Origin: Copromyces sp. CBS 386.78
Taxonomy: Eukaryota > Ascomycota > Sordariomycetes > Sordariales > Sordariaceae
DNA: 64,000 bases
Assembly: GCA_030685235.1 (NCBI GenBank)
Contig: MU839089.1
Span: 124,001-188,000 of the forward strand
Reading direction: 5' to 3'
The position numbers and the translations under genes are program-made. Shown piece after piece: positions 35,863 to 45,302 of the stretch. Every line of letters begins with the position of its first letter. Position 1 is the first letter of the stretch. Below the pieces are notes generated by a model that did not search any database, had not been told where the DNA came from, and saw only the letters and a list, made by a program, of their open reading frames with translations.

Positions 35863-37955
35863 TCACCTAGCAGCACTCTCTCTCAACCCTTTAGTTCTCA
35901 GCGTCAACTTGGTCGAACCCTCGTCAAACGGTAACTGGGCCAACGGTGATCTGGACAGCGACCTATTAGGTGCCGCCCCGTTGGTTTTGAGACCCCCTCC
36001 CGTTTTAACTCGTGGCGTATTCGAAGTGATGGTAGCATCACTATCCATACTGCCCCTTCTGCTCCCATCTTCTGCCACACTGCCCGCCTGACTCCCATCC
36101 ACACTCCCGTCTACACTCCCATCGACCTCTGACCCAAAATTGGCATCATCAAACCTCACGCCCTTCCCCCTCATCCTTCCTATCCACAGCCCCCTTACCC
36201 CACCTCTCTTTCGCTCCGGCACTTCATCTTTTCCCGCACTACAAACCATCAACAGCCACTGCAAATTCGGCAGGGTGTGCCTAATATCCACCACCTTCAG
36301 CCCCTGACTCCAACAGAGAACTTCAATGTCGCGGTTCAGTAGAAACCAAGCGTACTCAAAGCGGTATTGGGCCGTGCTACCCCCCTTTGGTAAGAACAGG
36401 GGAAACTCGCGATTTGGGTCTGCAGAGGGAGACTCGTTGGCAGTGGACGAAGAAGATTGCCGGTTCTGAGACGCGTGTGAAGAAAAGGAGGAAGCGTTAG
36501 GGTTTACCGGAAAATTAGAGATATCGTCCCGGATCGTCGAGCGCGAGCCGTGCCATTTTATCGGATAAGGGAGCGGGACCGAGAGGTAGTGCTGAATGTG
36601 GTGGACCAGTAAGGCGACGAGACCCAATGATGCGGAGAGGGTTTCCTCGTGGGGGTACTTTTCTTTTTGCTGGCCTTTACTCGTATCTATCTTGGTAATG
36701 CACACGGTCGGATCAAGAATGGTGTTGGCCAGCGGCAACGAGCAGATCTGGAAGGAAAGCGGATCATGCTCTTTCTGCTCTTTCGGATCTGCCGGGGGAG
36801 GGATCGGTTGGATGCGGTAGATGGTCAACAAGTCTTCGCAAATGCGCCGGCGTTGACCGTGGATTTGGTCGCGGACGGAAGAGAGGAGGGTTTTGGATTG
36901 CGCAAGCGGTTCACCGGCCGCGTGTCGGACGTCTTCTTCTGCTTTGTGCTGAACGGCTAACCCCGACTCGACAGCGGCTTTGCGGGCGGCGATGGAGGCG
37001 CGCAGGTCGTCGTTGCGCTTCTTGGCGGCGGCCACGATGCGTTTCTGGGCGGAGAGGTACTTGGAGGCTAGCTTGACTTTCTCTTGGGCTTCGGCGAGGG
37101 TTCCCTCTTCTTGGTGTTTTGACTCGTCCTGGGCAAGAAGATGGTTGATTTGCGCGGCAAGGACGTCACGGGTGGCTAGGGCGTCCTGGACCGAGTTGTT
37201 GAGGGTAGCTAGGCGCATAAGGACGTTGTATGAGGATGTGGCCAAGGGGGTGACCTCTTTTTTGGGTGGTGGATACTTGTTGGAGAGTTCGAGGGAGTAT
37301 ATGCCGTCTATCATGTGGAAGACAAGACTGTTGGGCGGGAAGTGAACGTTTTGGAGGGTGCCGAGCCACTTGAGCGCGCGGAGGTCAACTTCGTCTTCGA
37401 GGAGGAGACTCCATTGTTCTTGTCGTTTGGACCATACTCGGACGGTCACTTGGGGAGATTGGATTATTGTCGAGTCCAGTTCGTTGAGTTCGAAGAGTCG
37501 GAAGTTGAAGTTCTGAAAGTTCGGGTTGTACCGTAGTTAGCGCTGGGTATCTCTGCGATTCATCACGATCAGCGCACCGTAGATCGTTCAGCAACCTCGC
37601 TGATGTATATTGGATCTTCTAGTCCATCGACATGAAGAGTAAAGAAAGCATCGGCAAGCTTGCTGGCGAAGGTATCTTGGAAGCTCTTTTGCCGTGTAGC
37701 GGGGTCGGCATTGGCCAAGAGGGTACTTGGGCGTCTGATGGCGGGTGGTCGTAGGTCCTCTGATGATAGGGTATGGTGCAGGTCTGGTCTCTGGCGCAAA
37801 GCCTCGAGCTTTCCGGCTGTCTTGTTAAGAGCAGCATCGTCAATGGTTCGTCCGCGTTGGCGTGTGAAGTTGACGTTTCTCAGGAAGATGCCGCGTAGAT
37901 GGCGTAGCTTGCGGTTCTGGGCCAGCAACAACGGGCGGGTCGATTCCGTCGACAT
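35863..37955 (-). CDS. Vps38/UVRAG-like subunit of phosphatidylinositol 3-kinase complex (Atg14/UVRAG family)
   Basis: The exons are 37578-37955 and 35863-37512, joined across a 65-nt intron (weak donor GTGCGC, branch GCTAAC, acceptor TTTCAG), giving 675 residues. The start (RKLRHLRGIFLRNVNF) and the C2-like stretch (DPIYISEVAERST...NFRLFELN) are the UVRAG/Vps38 pattern. A coiled coil follows (about residues 220-330), then the conserved SFQICSLPLAN and a C-terminal BARA-like region (FEYAWFLLNRDIEVLCW, LPNLQWLL). Family members tether Vps34-Vps15-Beclin to endosomes for vacuolar sorting. The Vps38-type N-terminus argues against Atg14. A tail of SVDGSVDGS repeats is strain-variable type sequence. 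The splice junction is the weakest part of the model. Confidence 0.82.
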
Positions 37956-38467
37956 GGTATCATTTCGGTGTGCGTATGATTATTTTACGTCGAGCTTTAC
38001 CGAGCTGTCGCGTACAAGACTGAAGCTTTGAAATGTAATGTGGATGTTACAGACTTGTTACTTTGTTGAAACTGGAAACTTGGAGCTCTTGGTGTGATCC
38101 TCTGGATGACATACGCGCGATGGAGTCAATTGGGGGGGAGAAGTCTTGGCAACTGCACTGTCAGCAGAGGTCCACAGAAGGAATGTGGCCCGTGCTCAAT
38201 GCTACCTACAGTCGGAGTCTCGGTGACCATAGTGACATCAAGTGAACTTCAACCTCGTCAACCTCTTTCACATCGTCTTTGAGCAAGATCAAGAGATGGT
38301 ACAAATATCGGCATCATTACAATTAAATTGGCATCAAACACCTTTTAAATCATTGCCATTTGCCGTCTGGGCACCCATCGTCCACGCTCAAACACCAGAC
38401 CAGCTCGAATGACAACAACAACAACACGACCAACCCAACTGACACCTCTACCTCGCTCTGCTCAACA
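37956..38467. other. Short intergenic gap between two minus-strand genes
   Basis: This is the promoter side of the Vps38-like gene and the 3' flank of the next gene. No element was recognised. Confidence 0.5.
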
Positions 38468-39690
38468 TTACCGATATGCCGGTGGAGGATGATACGGAGC
38501 AGGTGGTGCCGTCAATTCGGAAACGCCACCACTGCGGAACGGATCAATCGGTGGCGGCGGCTGTCGTCTCGCTGGTCCCCGGTGCCAGCCCGGAATCTCC
38601 TCATGCCTCAGGTCCGCCGTGCTGGAGCCCACATCCTTCATGCCGTACATGCGATCAAACTCTTCCTCCTCCATCTTGTTCTTCCGTTTCCTCCAAGCGC
38701 AGATGAAGATTATCGCAACAACGGCCACGGCCAAGACGCCACCCGCTACGCCCAGGCCGACTTTGACCCCCGTCGAGAGGCTGAGTGGTTTAGGCCCATC
38801 TGAGCCTTCCTTGGTGCCCGTCCAAGCTCCGTTATCAGAGCTGCTGTCCTCCCAACTCGGCGATACTGATGGGAATGCAACTCTGGAAGTGACGCCTGCT
38901 GGCGCGTCTCCCGCTGTGGCCAACGTCGACATGGTCTCGGCGTCAACAGAAAGGGACTGTGTTCCGGAAAACTTGGTCTCGGTCGGTCTGTCGGAGCTTT
39001 GCCAGTTGATCTGGATCATCGGGGCATAAAAGTTGAATGTCTCCTCGTCGTCGGGTATCGTCATGGTGGCCACATCAGCCGTGTCCGACTTGTCGCACGT
39101 CACGTACTCGACTTCTGTCGACGTGGCTGTCATGACACATGTTTGACCATTGTCGACGCTGCTGCATTGATAGCCACTACACATCTTGTCAGTACATTGC
39201 TAACCTGAGGGCAGTTATGACGGGCGCCGGCCTACCTTGGACAACATCCGACCGCCGTTTCTTTGGCGCCTGGTGCAAACTGAAAAGCAAAGTCGGATTT
39301 TCCTCCACCGCCGCCTGTCGCCGAGCATGCCGTCGCATACCCAACTGGACAGTACAGACCCGGAGAGTAGTATCCCCATCCATCCAGCGCTTTTGACGGA
39401 GACACTGCTCCACTGGAAGTTGGTGGCCAGCAGGTCGTGTCGTCAACCGGTCCGCCCTTGGAACATGTCTGGCCGAGCCAGCCGGAGGGGGCGACATGTC
39501 CCCCCAATCCCAGGATCTTCCCTTCAATCGCCGCTACTGCTACCGTGCATGCTGGTGGTGGCGTGAATGTCGTCGTCAACGGACCGAGGACGGCAGTTGC
39601 CACGCTAAAGACTGTCGCAGTCGGCGTCATGGTGGTGGTGATGGTGGCTGTGTTCGTGCAATTCACGATACGTCGCTTCGCTTTGTTCAA
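38468..39690 (-). CDS. Single-pass membrane protein with cysteine-containing ectodomain, two exons
   Basis: The exons are 39236-39690 and 38468-39176, joined across a 59-nt intron (GTAGGC donor, TGTAG acceptor). The frame restores CCP-SGYQC, for 387 residues. The ectodomain has the motif LGPLTTTFTPPPAC, common near the N-terminus of a class of ascomycete surface proteins, then several cysteines (CSKG, CW, YCPVGYATAC, CCP, YQC, TC). A hydrophobic segment (VGLGVAGGVLAVAVVAIIFIC) is followed by WRKRKNK and a proline-rich cytoplasmic tail. There is no classic signal peptide, and the start could instead be the Met at residue 21 (39,630). No named family is recognised. A cell-surface role is inferred from layout only. 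Confidence 0.8.
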
Positions 39691-40790
39691 AGTTGACCCG
39701 CAACTTTCAAGTACACTCGATGTACGCGCTCAACAGGATAGCATGTATGATGAAATCTCAAAGTCCAAGAGAATAATTCCCTTGCAGCGGAAGGTCCACG
39801 GCCACTTGGGGCATGCAATTTCACGCAGCAACATCACAATCTTTCTCATCCACGGCAGTTTGCACCCTTACCCACCAGGTACCCCCCATACCCAGTTGCA
39901 CAACATCTTGGTACCATGCACGCGACACGAAAGAAACACTCGTCCAATTGACGGTGAGCAAGCAGCAGCGCCCGCCCGAGAAACAGAAACAAGTCTTCGT
40001 TTCATGTTCCCGGTATGATATTCTCTTCATTTGGCAAGGGAGGAGTTCAGTTTACGTTTTTCCTCCCAAAAGAAAAAAGCTGTGATCATCACCCGGGCCG
40101 ATCACCACTATATTTCTCCTGCCGATCTATGGATGCCCTTTTTTCCCCCTTAGTGGTTGACAGTGCGCGCCCTTGGCAAGGGCCAAGAGCGTTTGGAAAC
40201 GTCGATCAGGATCCACGCTGCATTCTGTGCCGGAATTTGAACATTTTAGCACTCCACAGGCGCGGTTATACTTCCTTACTGTAACTTCATCCCTGGCGTC
40301 GTCCCTTGGCCTTCCATCCTTTCTACACTAAAGCGTCTCGCTTCCATCCTGGCGGTAAAAGGGGCGTTTTCCTTCGACGTTGGTTTGTGCACTTGTGTGT
40401 CGTGTGACGTCTCTCGGGTAGAGGCAGCCAACCGCCGGTACTTGAGAGACAGGGGTCATTGAGAGTCTGTTATCATGGAAACGATCTTGATGAACATCGT
40501 CCCAGACACTCGTTTGTCCCTTTTTATATGATGCCTATCCCGCGAGCCCCCGTGGATCGGCATTCAGTATGGATGAGGGAGACTCTAAGCGAGGTGTCAA
40601 GGTGAGACTTCGAGGTAAGAGAGTTGTGATCCAACCTCTTGTTGTCCATCTCCTATCGGAGGGCATCATCGACAGTGTTCAACCTATGTACTAGTGTTGC
40701 AAGTGTTTACACAAGAATTCAGTACCACCTGGTTCATCCTGAGGACATCAAGGCATACAGATCAAACCCATTACACACATCCAAATCCCC
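39691..40790. other. 1.1-kb intergenic gap
   Basis: ORFs overlap the neighbouring gene or are short. No RNA gene, repeat or motif was recognised. Confidence 0.5.
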
Positions 40791-42191
40791 CTACCTTGTG
40801 AAATGCTGCAACATGGCATCCTCCAACTCCATCTCCTCAGCACTCTTATCCATCCCCAACATCTCTTCCATCCCATATCTCCTCCTCATCGCCGGTCCTT
40901 CCTCCCCAAAATATCCCTTCTCCCCAAAGTCCTCCATAAACAACCGATCTTGTTTAACACTCCTCTTCTTATCCGTACTCTCCATCCCCTCCCCCATCTC
41001 TCCCCCGCTAAAGTCACTAGCAGACCCAGCCGCCCCATAATTCCCATACAAATCTCCAGTATCCGTATCCGCATTATCCCCCTTCTTCATCTTCATACTG
41101 TTATCCCTCTGTATCTCCTTCTCCGTCCTCCTCCCCGCCGCCATCAGCGGTCCATAATCCCGAAAACTCATCCTGTCCCTCAACGGGTCCTCCTCCATCG
41201 AGCACCTATCCGCTCTCACATTCCATTCCGATTCAGTCGGTTCCGGGATTGCCTGCCCGGCCGGCAACGGAATGACATGATGCAATCCCATAGGCAACGG
41301 ATCAATCTCCGACCTATCAGCTTTCACATTCGCCTCGCTCTGGCTCGGCATATCATTAATTGTCACCGGGTCATAGTGCGGATCTCCCGGCAGGATCGGC
41401 CTCGCAGCAATGGTGTGGTCCGGCTGCGTGTGGCTCCTGTCGCCCCAGTCCCAAACAGACGGGTCATGCACCGCCGCTGCCGCCATACCTGTCACAGACG
41501 CAGTTGCGAAATGCCGGGCTTGGTACCCGCTCGCCGGGGTATGGTGTTGGTAATAGTGTCTATGTGTCCACAAAGGCCCATGAAGGCCGTCCAAGGGGTC
41601 GATGTCGCTCCTATCGGCTTTCACATTCGCCTCGCTGTGAGAAGGCATGTCGTTGATGGTTACGGGGTCGTAGTGCTCATCGCCTGGCATGATGGGCTTT
41701 GCCGCAACCATATGATCAGGCTGGGTATGAGAGAAGTCGCCCCAGTCCCAGATGGACGGGTCGGAGACGGCTGCTGCCCTCATGTTTCCTCCCTCATCTG
41801 ATCCAGCAGAGGAGACGGAAAACTGACGGGTTTGGTACTCGACTCCTGCTGTCGGACCGGGGTGCCAGCGCAACCAGAGCAGACCATGGTGATGGTGGCG
41901 GTGGTTGAGTCCGGGGTTGTGAGAGATGTGTGGAGCGCTGCTGCGTAAGGCGATCTCTGCCGGAGAGACGGCGTAGGAGGGGGTTACTTCCTCGGGGACG
42001 AGACCTTCTTGTTCGTACATGTGGCGCGAGATTTGGAGGGTGTTGTTGATACCCGCCGGGAAGGGGAAGTGGGTGGTGCTTGTGGACTTGTACCGGTGGG
42101 CTGTTCCCACGCCCATGGGCACCGGCATTCTGATACTAGTGGTACCGCCGGTGCGGCGGAGGACGGTGCCGGCTTTTGTGAGGATGGTCAT
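40791..42191 (-). CDS. Unrecognised protein with two tandem ~100-residue modules; probably mitochondrial
   Basis: A single exon encodes 466 residues from an ATG in good context (CACAATGACC). The frame stays open 26 codons further up, but without another ATG. Residues 1-35 are basic and hydroxylated without acids (MTILTKAGTVLRRTGGT), like a mitochondrial targeting sequence. Two consecutive modules, about residues 103-204 and 204-304, share an order: HG.LW, GYQ/EYQ..R.F, DPS[IV]WDWGD, SHTQPDH, P[IM/IL]PGD.HYDPVTINDMPS, SEANVKADRS and IDPL. A shortened third echo (ESEWNVRADR...EDPL) follows. The C-terminal third is charged and Met-rich. I know no family with this module. The repeat is visible at DNA level (about 300 bp). 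Confidence 0.85.
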   Translation of the reverse strand: MTILTKAGTVLRRTGGTTSIRMPVPMGVGTAHRYKSTSTTHFPFPAGINNTLQISRHMYEQEGLVPEEVTPSYAVSPAEIALRSSAPHISHNPGLNHRHHHHGLLWLRWHPGPTAGVEYQTRQFSVSSAGSDEGGNMRAAAVSDPSIWDWGDFSHTQPDHMVAAKPIMPGDEHYDPVTINDMPSHSEANVKADRSDIDPLDGLHGPLWTHRHYYQHHTPASGYQARHFATASVTGMAAAAVHDPSVWDWGDRSHTQPDHTIAARPILPGDPHYDPVTINDMPSQSEANVKADRSEIDPLPMGLHHVIPLPAGQAIPEPTESEWNVRADRCSMEEDPLRDRMSFRDYGPLMAAGRRTEKEIQRDNSMKMKKGDNADTDTGDLYGNYGAAGSASDFSGGEMGEGMESTDKKRSVKQDRLFMEDFGEKGYFGEEGPAMRRRYGMEEMLGMDKSAEEMELEDAMLQHFTR

Positions 42192-42559
42192 TGTGGATGG
42201 ATGGTGTGTACTCTGTCGCTTTGTATGGTTTGTATGGTCTGCAAGGGTTTGGAAGGGTTCAAAACGCAATGTTTTCGAGTGTATTCAGATTCAGATACAC
42301 ACACGAGGAACCAAGTCACTGCAGGAGTGCATGCAGAATGCAATATTAAATGAAGGAGAAGGAGAAGGGCGGGCACGGCATTTACGACCGAGTGCCTCAA
42401 CATCTTCGCTTCCAAGAGGGCATCCAATTCAGTAGGGGGTGCAGGACAACGCACGCACGCAATAGACGAGAGGGGGAGAAGGGTCAAAGTTACGTCACCG
42501 TGATGATGATGTCAACCCCTCATCTTCTTCTTCTTCCTCCTACTCTCCATTCTCCATTC

Positions 42560-43830
42560 CTATTTCCCTTTTCGTTGCCCACATAATAAGCGTATTCGGT
42601 ATACCATCCATCCCATCCTCTGAGCGGCTGCCATTGGATCCCATGATCGGAACATTCTACCGGGCCGGAAACCTTTTTGTCGTAGATAAGGTACCTATGT
42701 AGGTCCATTCCTTGAGGGTATCCGTACTGCACTTTGCCCAGAGCATGGGCTCCCAGCGGATCCAGTCCTCGCCGTCTTTGAGGTAGGCGACGTTCTCCTT
42801 GTTGTCGTTGTTGCTGATCTTTGAGAGAGACATCGTATCGTTTAGTATGTTGCTTTCTAGCTGGTTTCGTGATGAGCAACGGTCAGATGATGGGTGTTGG
42901 AGAGACCAAGGTCCCCAGCTCCTGGTATATCGACTTCATCAATGCGATCAAGATCGTACGCCCTGGATGGTACGAAGGTGCCTGGAAGTTCGACGAGGAG
43001 ATGACCAACGGAACCCCTTACTTACACTAAGGTGTATGAGGATTTCAAGAGATATGGCATCGACCAAGCGAGACGCGGGGTGCCTCCCAGATCTGGTCTG
43101 CGCGCCTCTTGATGGCCGTTTTGCTGGGCGATATGGGTATGAAACCGTTCGAAAGGAGATTTCCAGTTGTAAAGGTAACGAGGAGATCGATTGATGAGGT
43201 AAACTGCTGCGGTGGTGATCTCTGGCTATAGATCTACTGGGAATTTCGAGCTTGTTGACATGGCGTTGTATCTTTCTTTGACCACACCCCCTGAACGCTC
43301 TGCCCCGCCATTTTGTGCTTGTGTGTTGGGAGCAGAGGGTTCAACCATCGTTCCTCGTTGTGATAGTTTTTGTTGGATCTCGTTGTTCATGAACTCGTTA
43401 TCGAACTCGAAGGTCTTGACCTTGATGTCGTATCGTTGTCTCAGCACATCGATATGGGATGCTAGCGTGATGGCGATGGTGACTGCTTGACGGTTTGATA
43501 GGTAGTAGTTCAGGGGTCAGAGATCACCACCGCAGCAGTTTACCTCATCAATCGATCTCCTCGTTACCTTTACAACTGGAAATCTCCTTTCGAACGGTTT
43601 TATACCCATATCGCCCAGCAAAACGGCTATCAAGAGGCGCGCAGACCAGATCTGAGTCACCTTAAAGTCTATGGCTGCAAGGCCTTTGCAATGACGAGCA
43701 CCGCCCAGAAGAAAGAGAAGCGGCGTCAGAAGCATCTGTTGATTGATGCGATGCGCACGGCCTTGTCCAGCTCGAGCTCATTCCAAGAAAGCTCCGATCC
43801 ATGTCAGTCCCCCAAGCAAGCCGTCATCAT
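42560..43830. mobile_element. Scrambled fragments of the same copia family, scarcely RIPped
   Basis: Four pieces are recognisable. 42657-42833 (minus) is a gag start, 58 codons reading SNNDNKENVAYLKDGEDW with a stop; it matches the RIPped 31,450-31,545. 42880-43040 (plus) is a gag segment (WYIDFINAIKIVRPGWYEG) matching RIPped 24,000-24,240. 43088-43510 (minus) is integrase, including FEFDNEF and SAPNTQAQNGGAERSGG. 43518-43790 (plus) is integrase again, inverted, running into LSHLKVYGCKAFAM. The orders and strands are incompatible with one element, so the locus is rearranged. No LTR was seen here. Confidence 0.85.
43088..43654. repeat. 137-bp inverted repeat with 293-bp spacer inside the copia relic
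   Basis: Arm 1 (43088-43224) and arm 2 (43518-43654) are reverse complements with two mismatches, both transitions (at gatggcc/gatagcc and tatgaaac/tataaaac). Both arms encode the same integrase piece (YLINRSPRYLYNWKSPFERF). The spacer is the adjoining integrase on the arm-1 strand. Confidence 0.93.
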
Positions 43831-44044
43831 ACCTAGAGGTACCTACTACCATACCCAAGATAGGTAGGTAGCTTGCTCCAGGTTTATGGAATGGACCGGC
43901 TCAGAGTCAGAATTGAAGTAGCGATTGGAAGGAAAAGAGCTTTTGAAGAGGGATCCTATACGGGAAGGGAAGGGAAGAGGAAGCTACCTCAAGTTACAGT
44001 TATAGTTATAGCTTCAAGTCAATGTCAGGCAATCAATCAATCAA

Positions 44045-44079
<35 letters not shown>

Positions 44080-44450
44080 GTATGTATGTGGACAGACTCA
44101 TTTGTATTGAAGTGATGATAAAGCAGAAAATGGAGAGGTTCAGGGAACCCAATCCGCCAGGCTTCACTGATAGATAGATAGATAGATAGGTACACACACA
44201 CAAGAGGCCGGATAAGTGAAGACGAGACATAATGTCTTTAAGGTATCCTGTCTCCCCTCCGCTGTGTGAAAAAAAAAAGAAAAACACCATGTATACATGG
44301 CATGGTGCACCTGACATAAGAGGTTACGGTAGCCACCTCTTGTGTGGCAGGGGTAGGTAGGTAGGTAGCCAGCTGGCTCCGAGAAAGGTCGACACCCTCG
44401 TTGGCGGCAATAAGCCTCCTCTCTCTATCATTATCATGAGGTTATCATCC

Positions 44451-44505
<55 letters not shown>

Positions 44506-45302
44506 TTGTGGTGCACAGCGGGCAAGCTGTGGCGGTTTTTGGAGCGTCTACCGAACCCTCAGTAAAGAGACCATACATAGCAGAACTGGGGTTCCATCGG
44601 TCATCATCGATGGGCGGGCTAGTACTCCTTCCGTGGTGAAAAATGATGACCAGATCGATGATGAACAGAGGAGAGGTGGTTAGAATCTGGGCTGGTGCAC
44701 CAGTTTGAAGTGCATCCGTACCTATAGAAGTGCCCTCGAAGCCTGGTTAGCCTGGGTCGTTCGTGTGATTCCTCCGGCGACCCCATCTGGAGAGGAACCT
44801 CGCTTCACTCGAAAGGTATGCAGTTGGTACTTCTAAAGGAGGTTGATGTAACACTTCTTCATCTCTTCACTTCATCACCTCCACACCAGTGTGATACAGA
44901 AAATTTCTTGAACCATTAAACACTTCTCTTTTCTCTTTCAACTATCCTAACGTTGATACGACTAGTAAATACTTTTCCCCAAAGCCATGCATGCTTCCTT
45001 CCAATGTACAAATAGAAAATGCTATGTAGGTAACCATGAAGAAACTATTCAATGATTACAAGGTTGCTACTAGTGTGGTAGAGGTATACTAGTAAAATGG
45101 TATATCCATCCCTTTTCCAACTTTCTTCCAACCAACGAACGAGCGCTCAAACCCAACTTGCTTCAACCAACGAGCGCTCAAAAACCAACTTAACAAGCTC
45201 TGTGTTCTGTTTGTATCCCGACCTGGCTTCTGGTAACCAAGCCAAACCAAATCAAACTTGACCCGATCCAAGCCACACGCTAACGGACTGTTCGACCGAA
45301 AC
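43831..45302. other. Intergenic, rich in simple repeats
   Basis: It contains a (GGCT)n array (about 44044-44080), a (GATA)5 array (about 44170-44189), a T52 tract, GGTAGGTA motifs and a short duplication at about 45,130-45,195 (ACGAGCGCTCAAA twice). No coding gene was recognised. Confidence 0.6.
44453..44504. repeat. T52 homopolymer
   Basis: There are 52 uninterrupted T residues, the longest homopolymer in the window. Its true length is likely to vary between isolates and sequencing runs. Confidence 0.95.
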
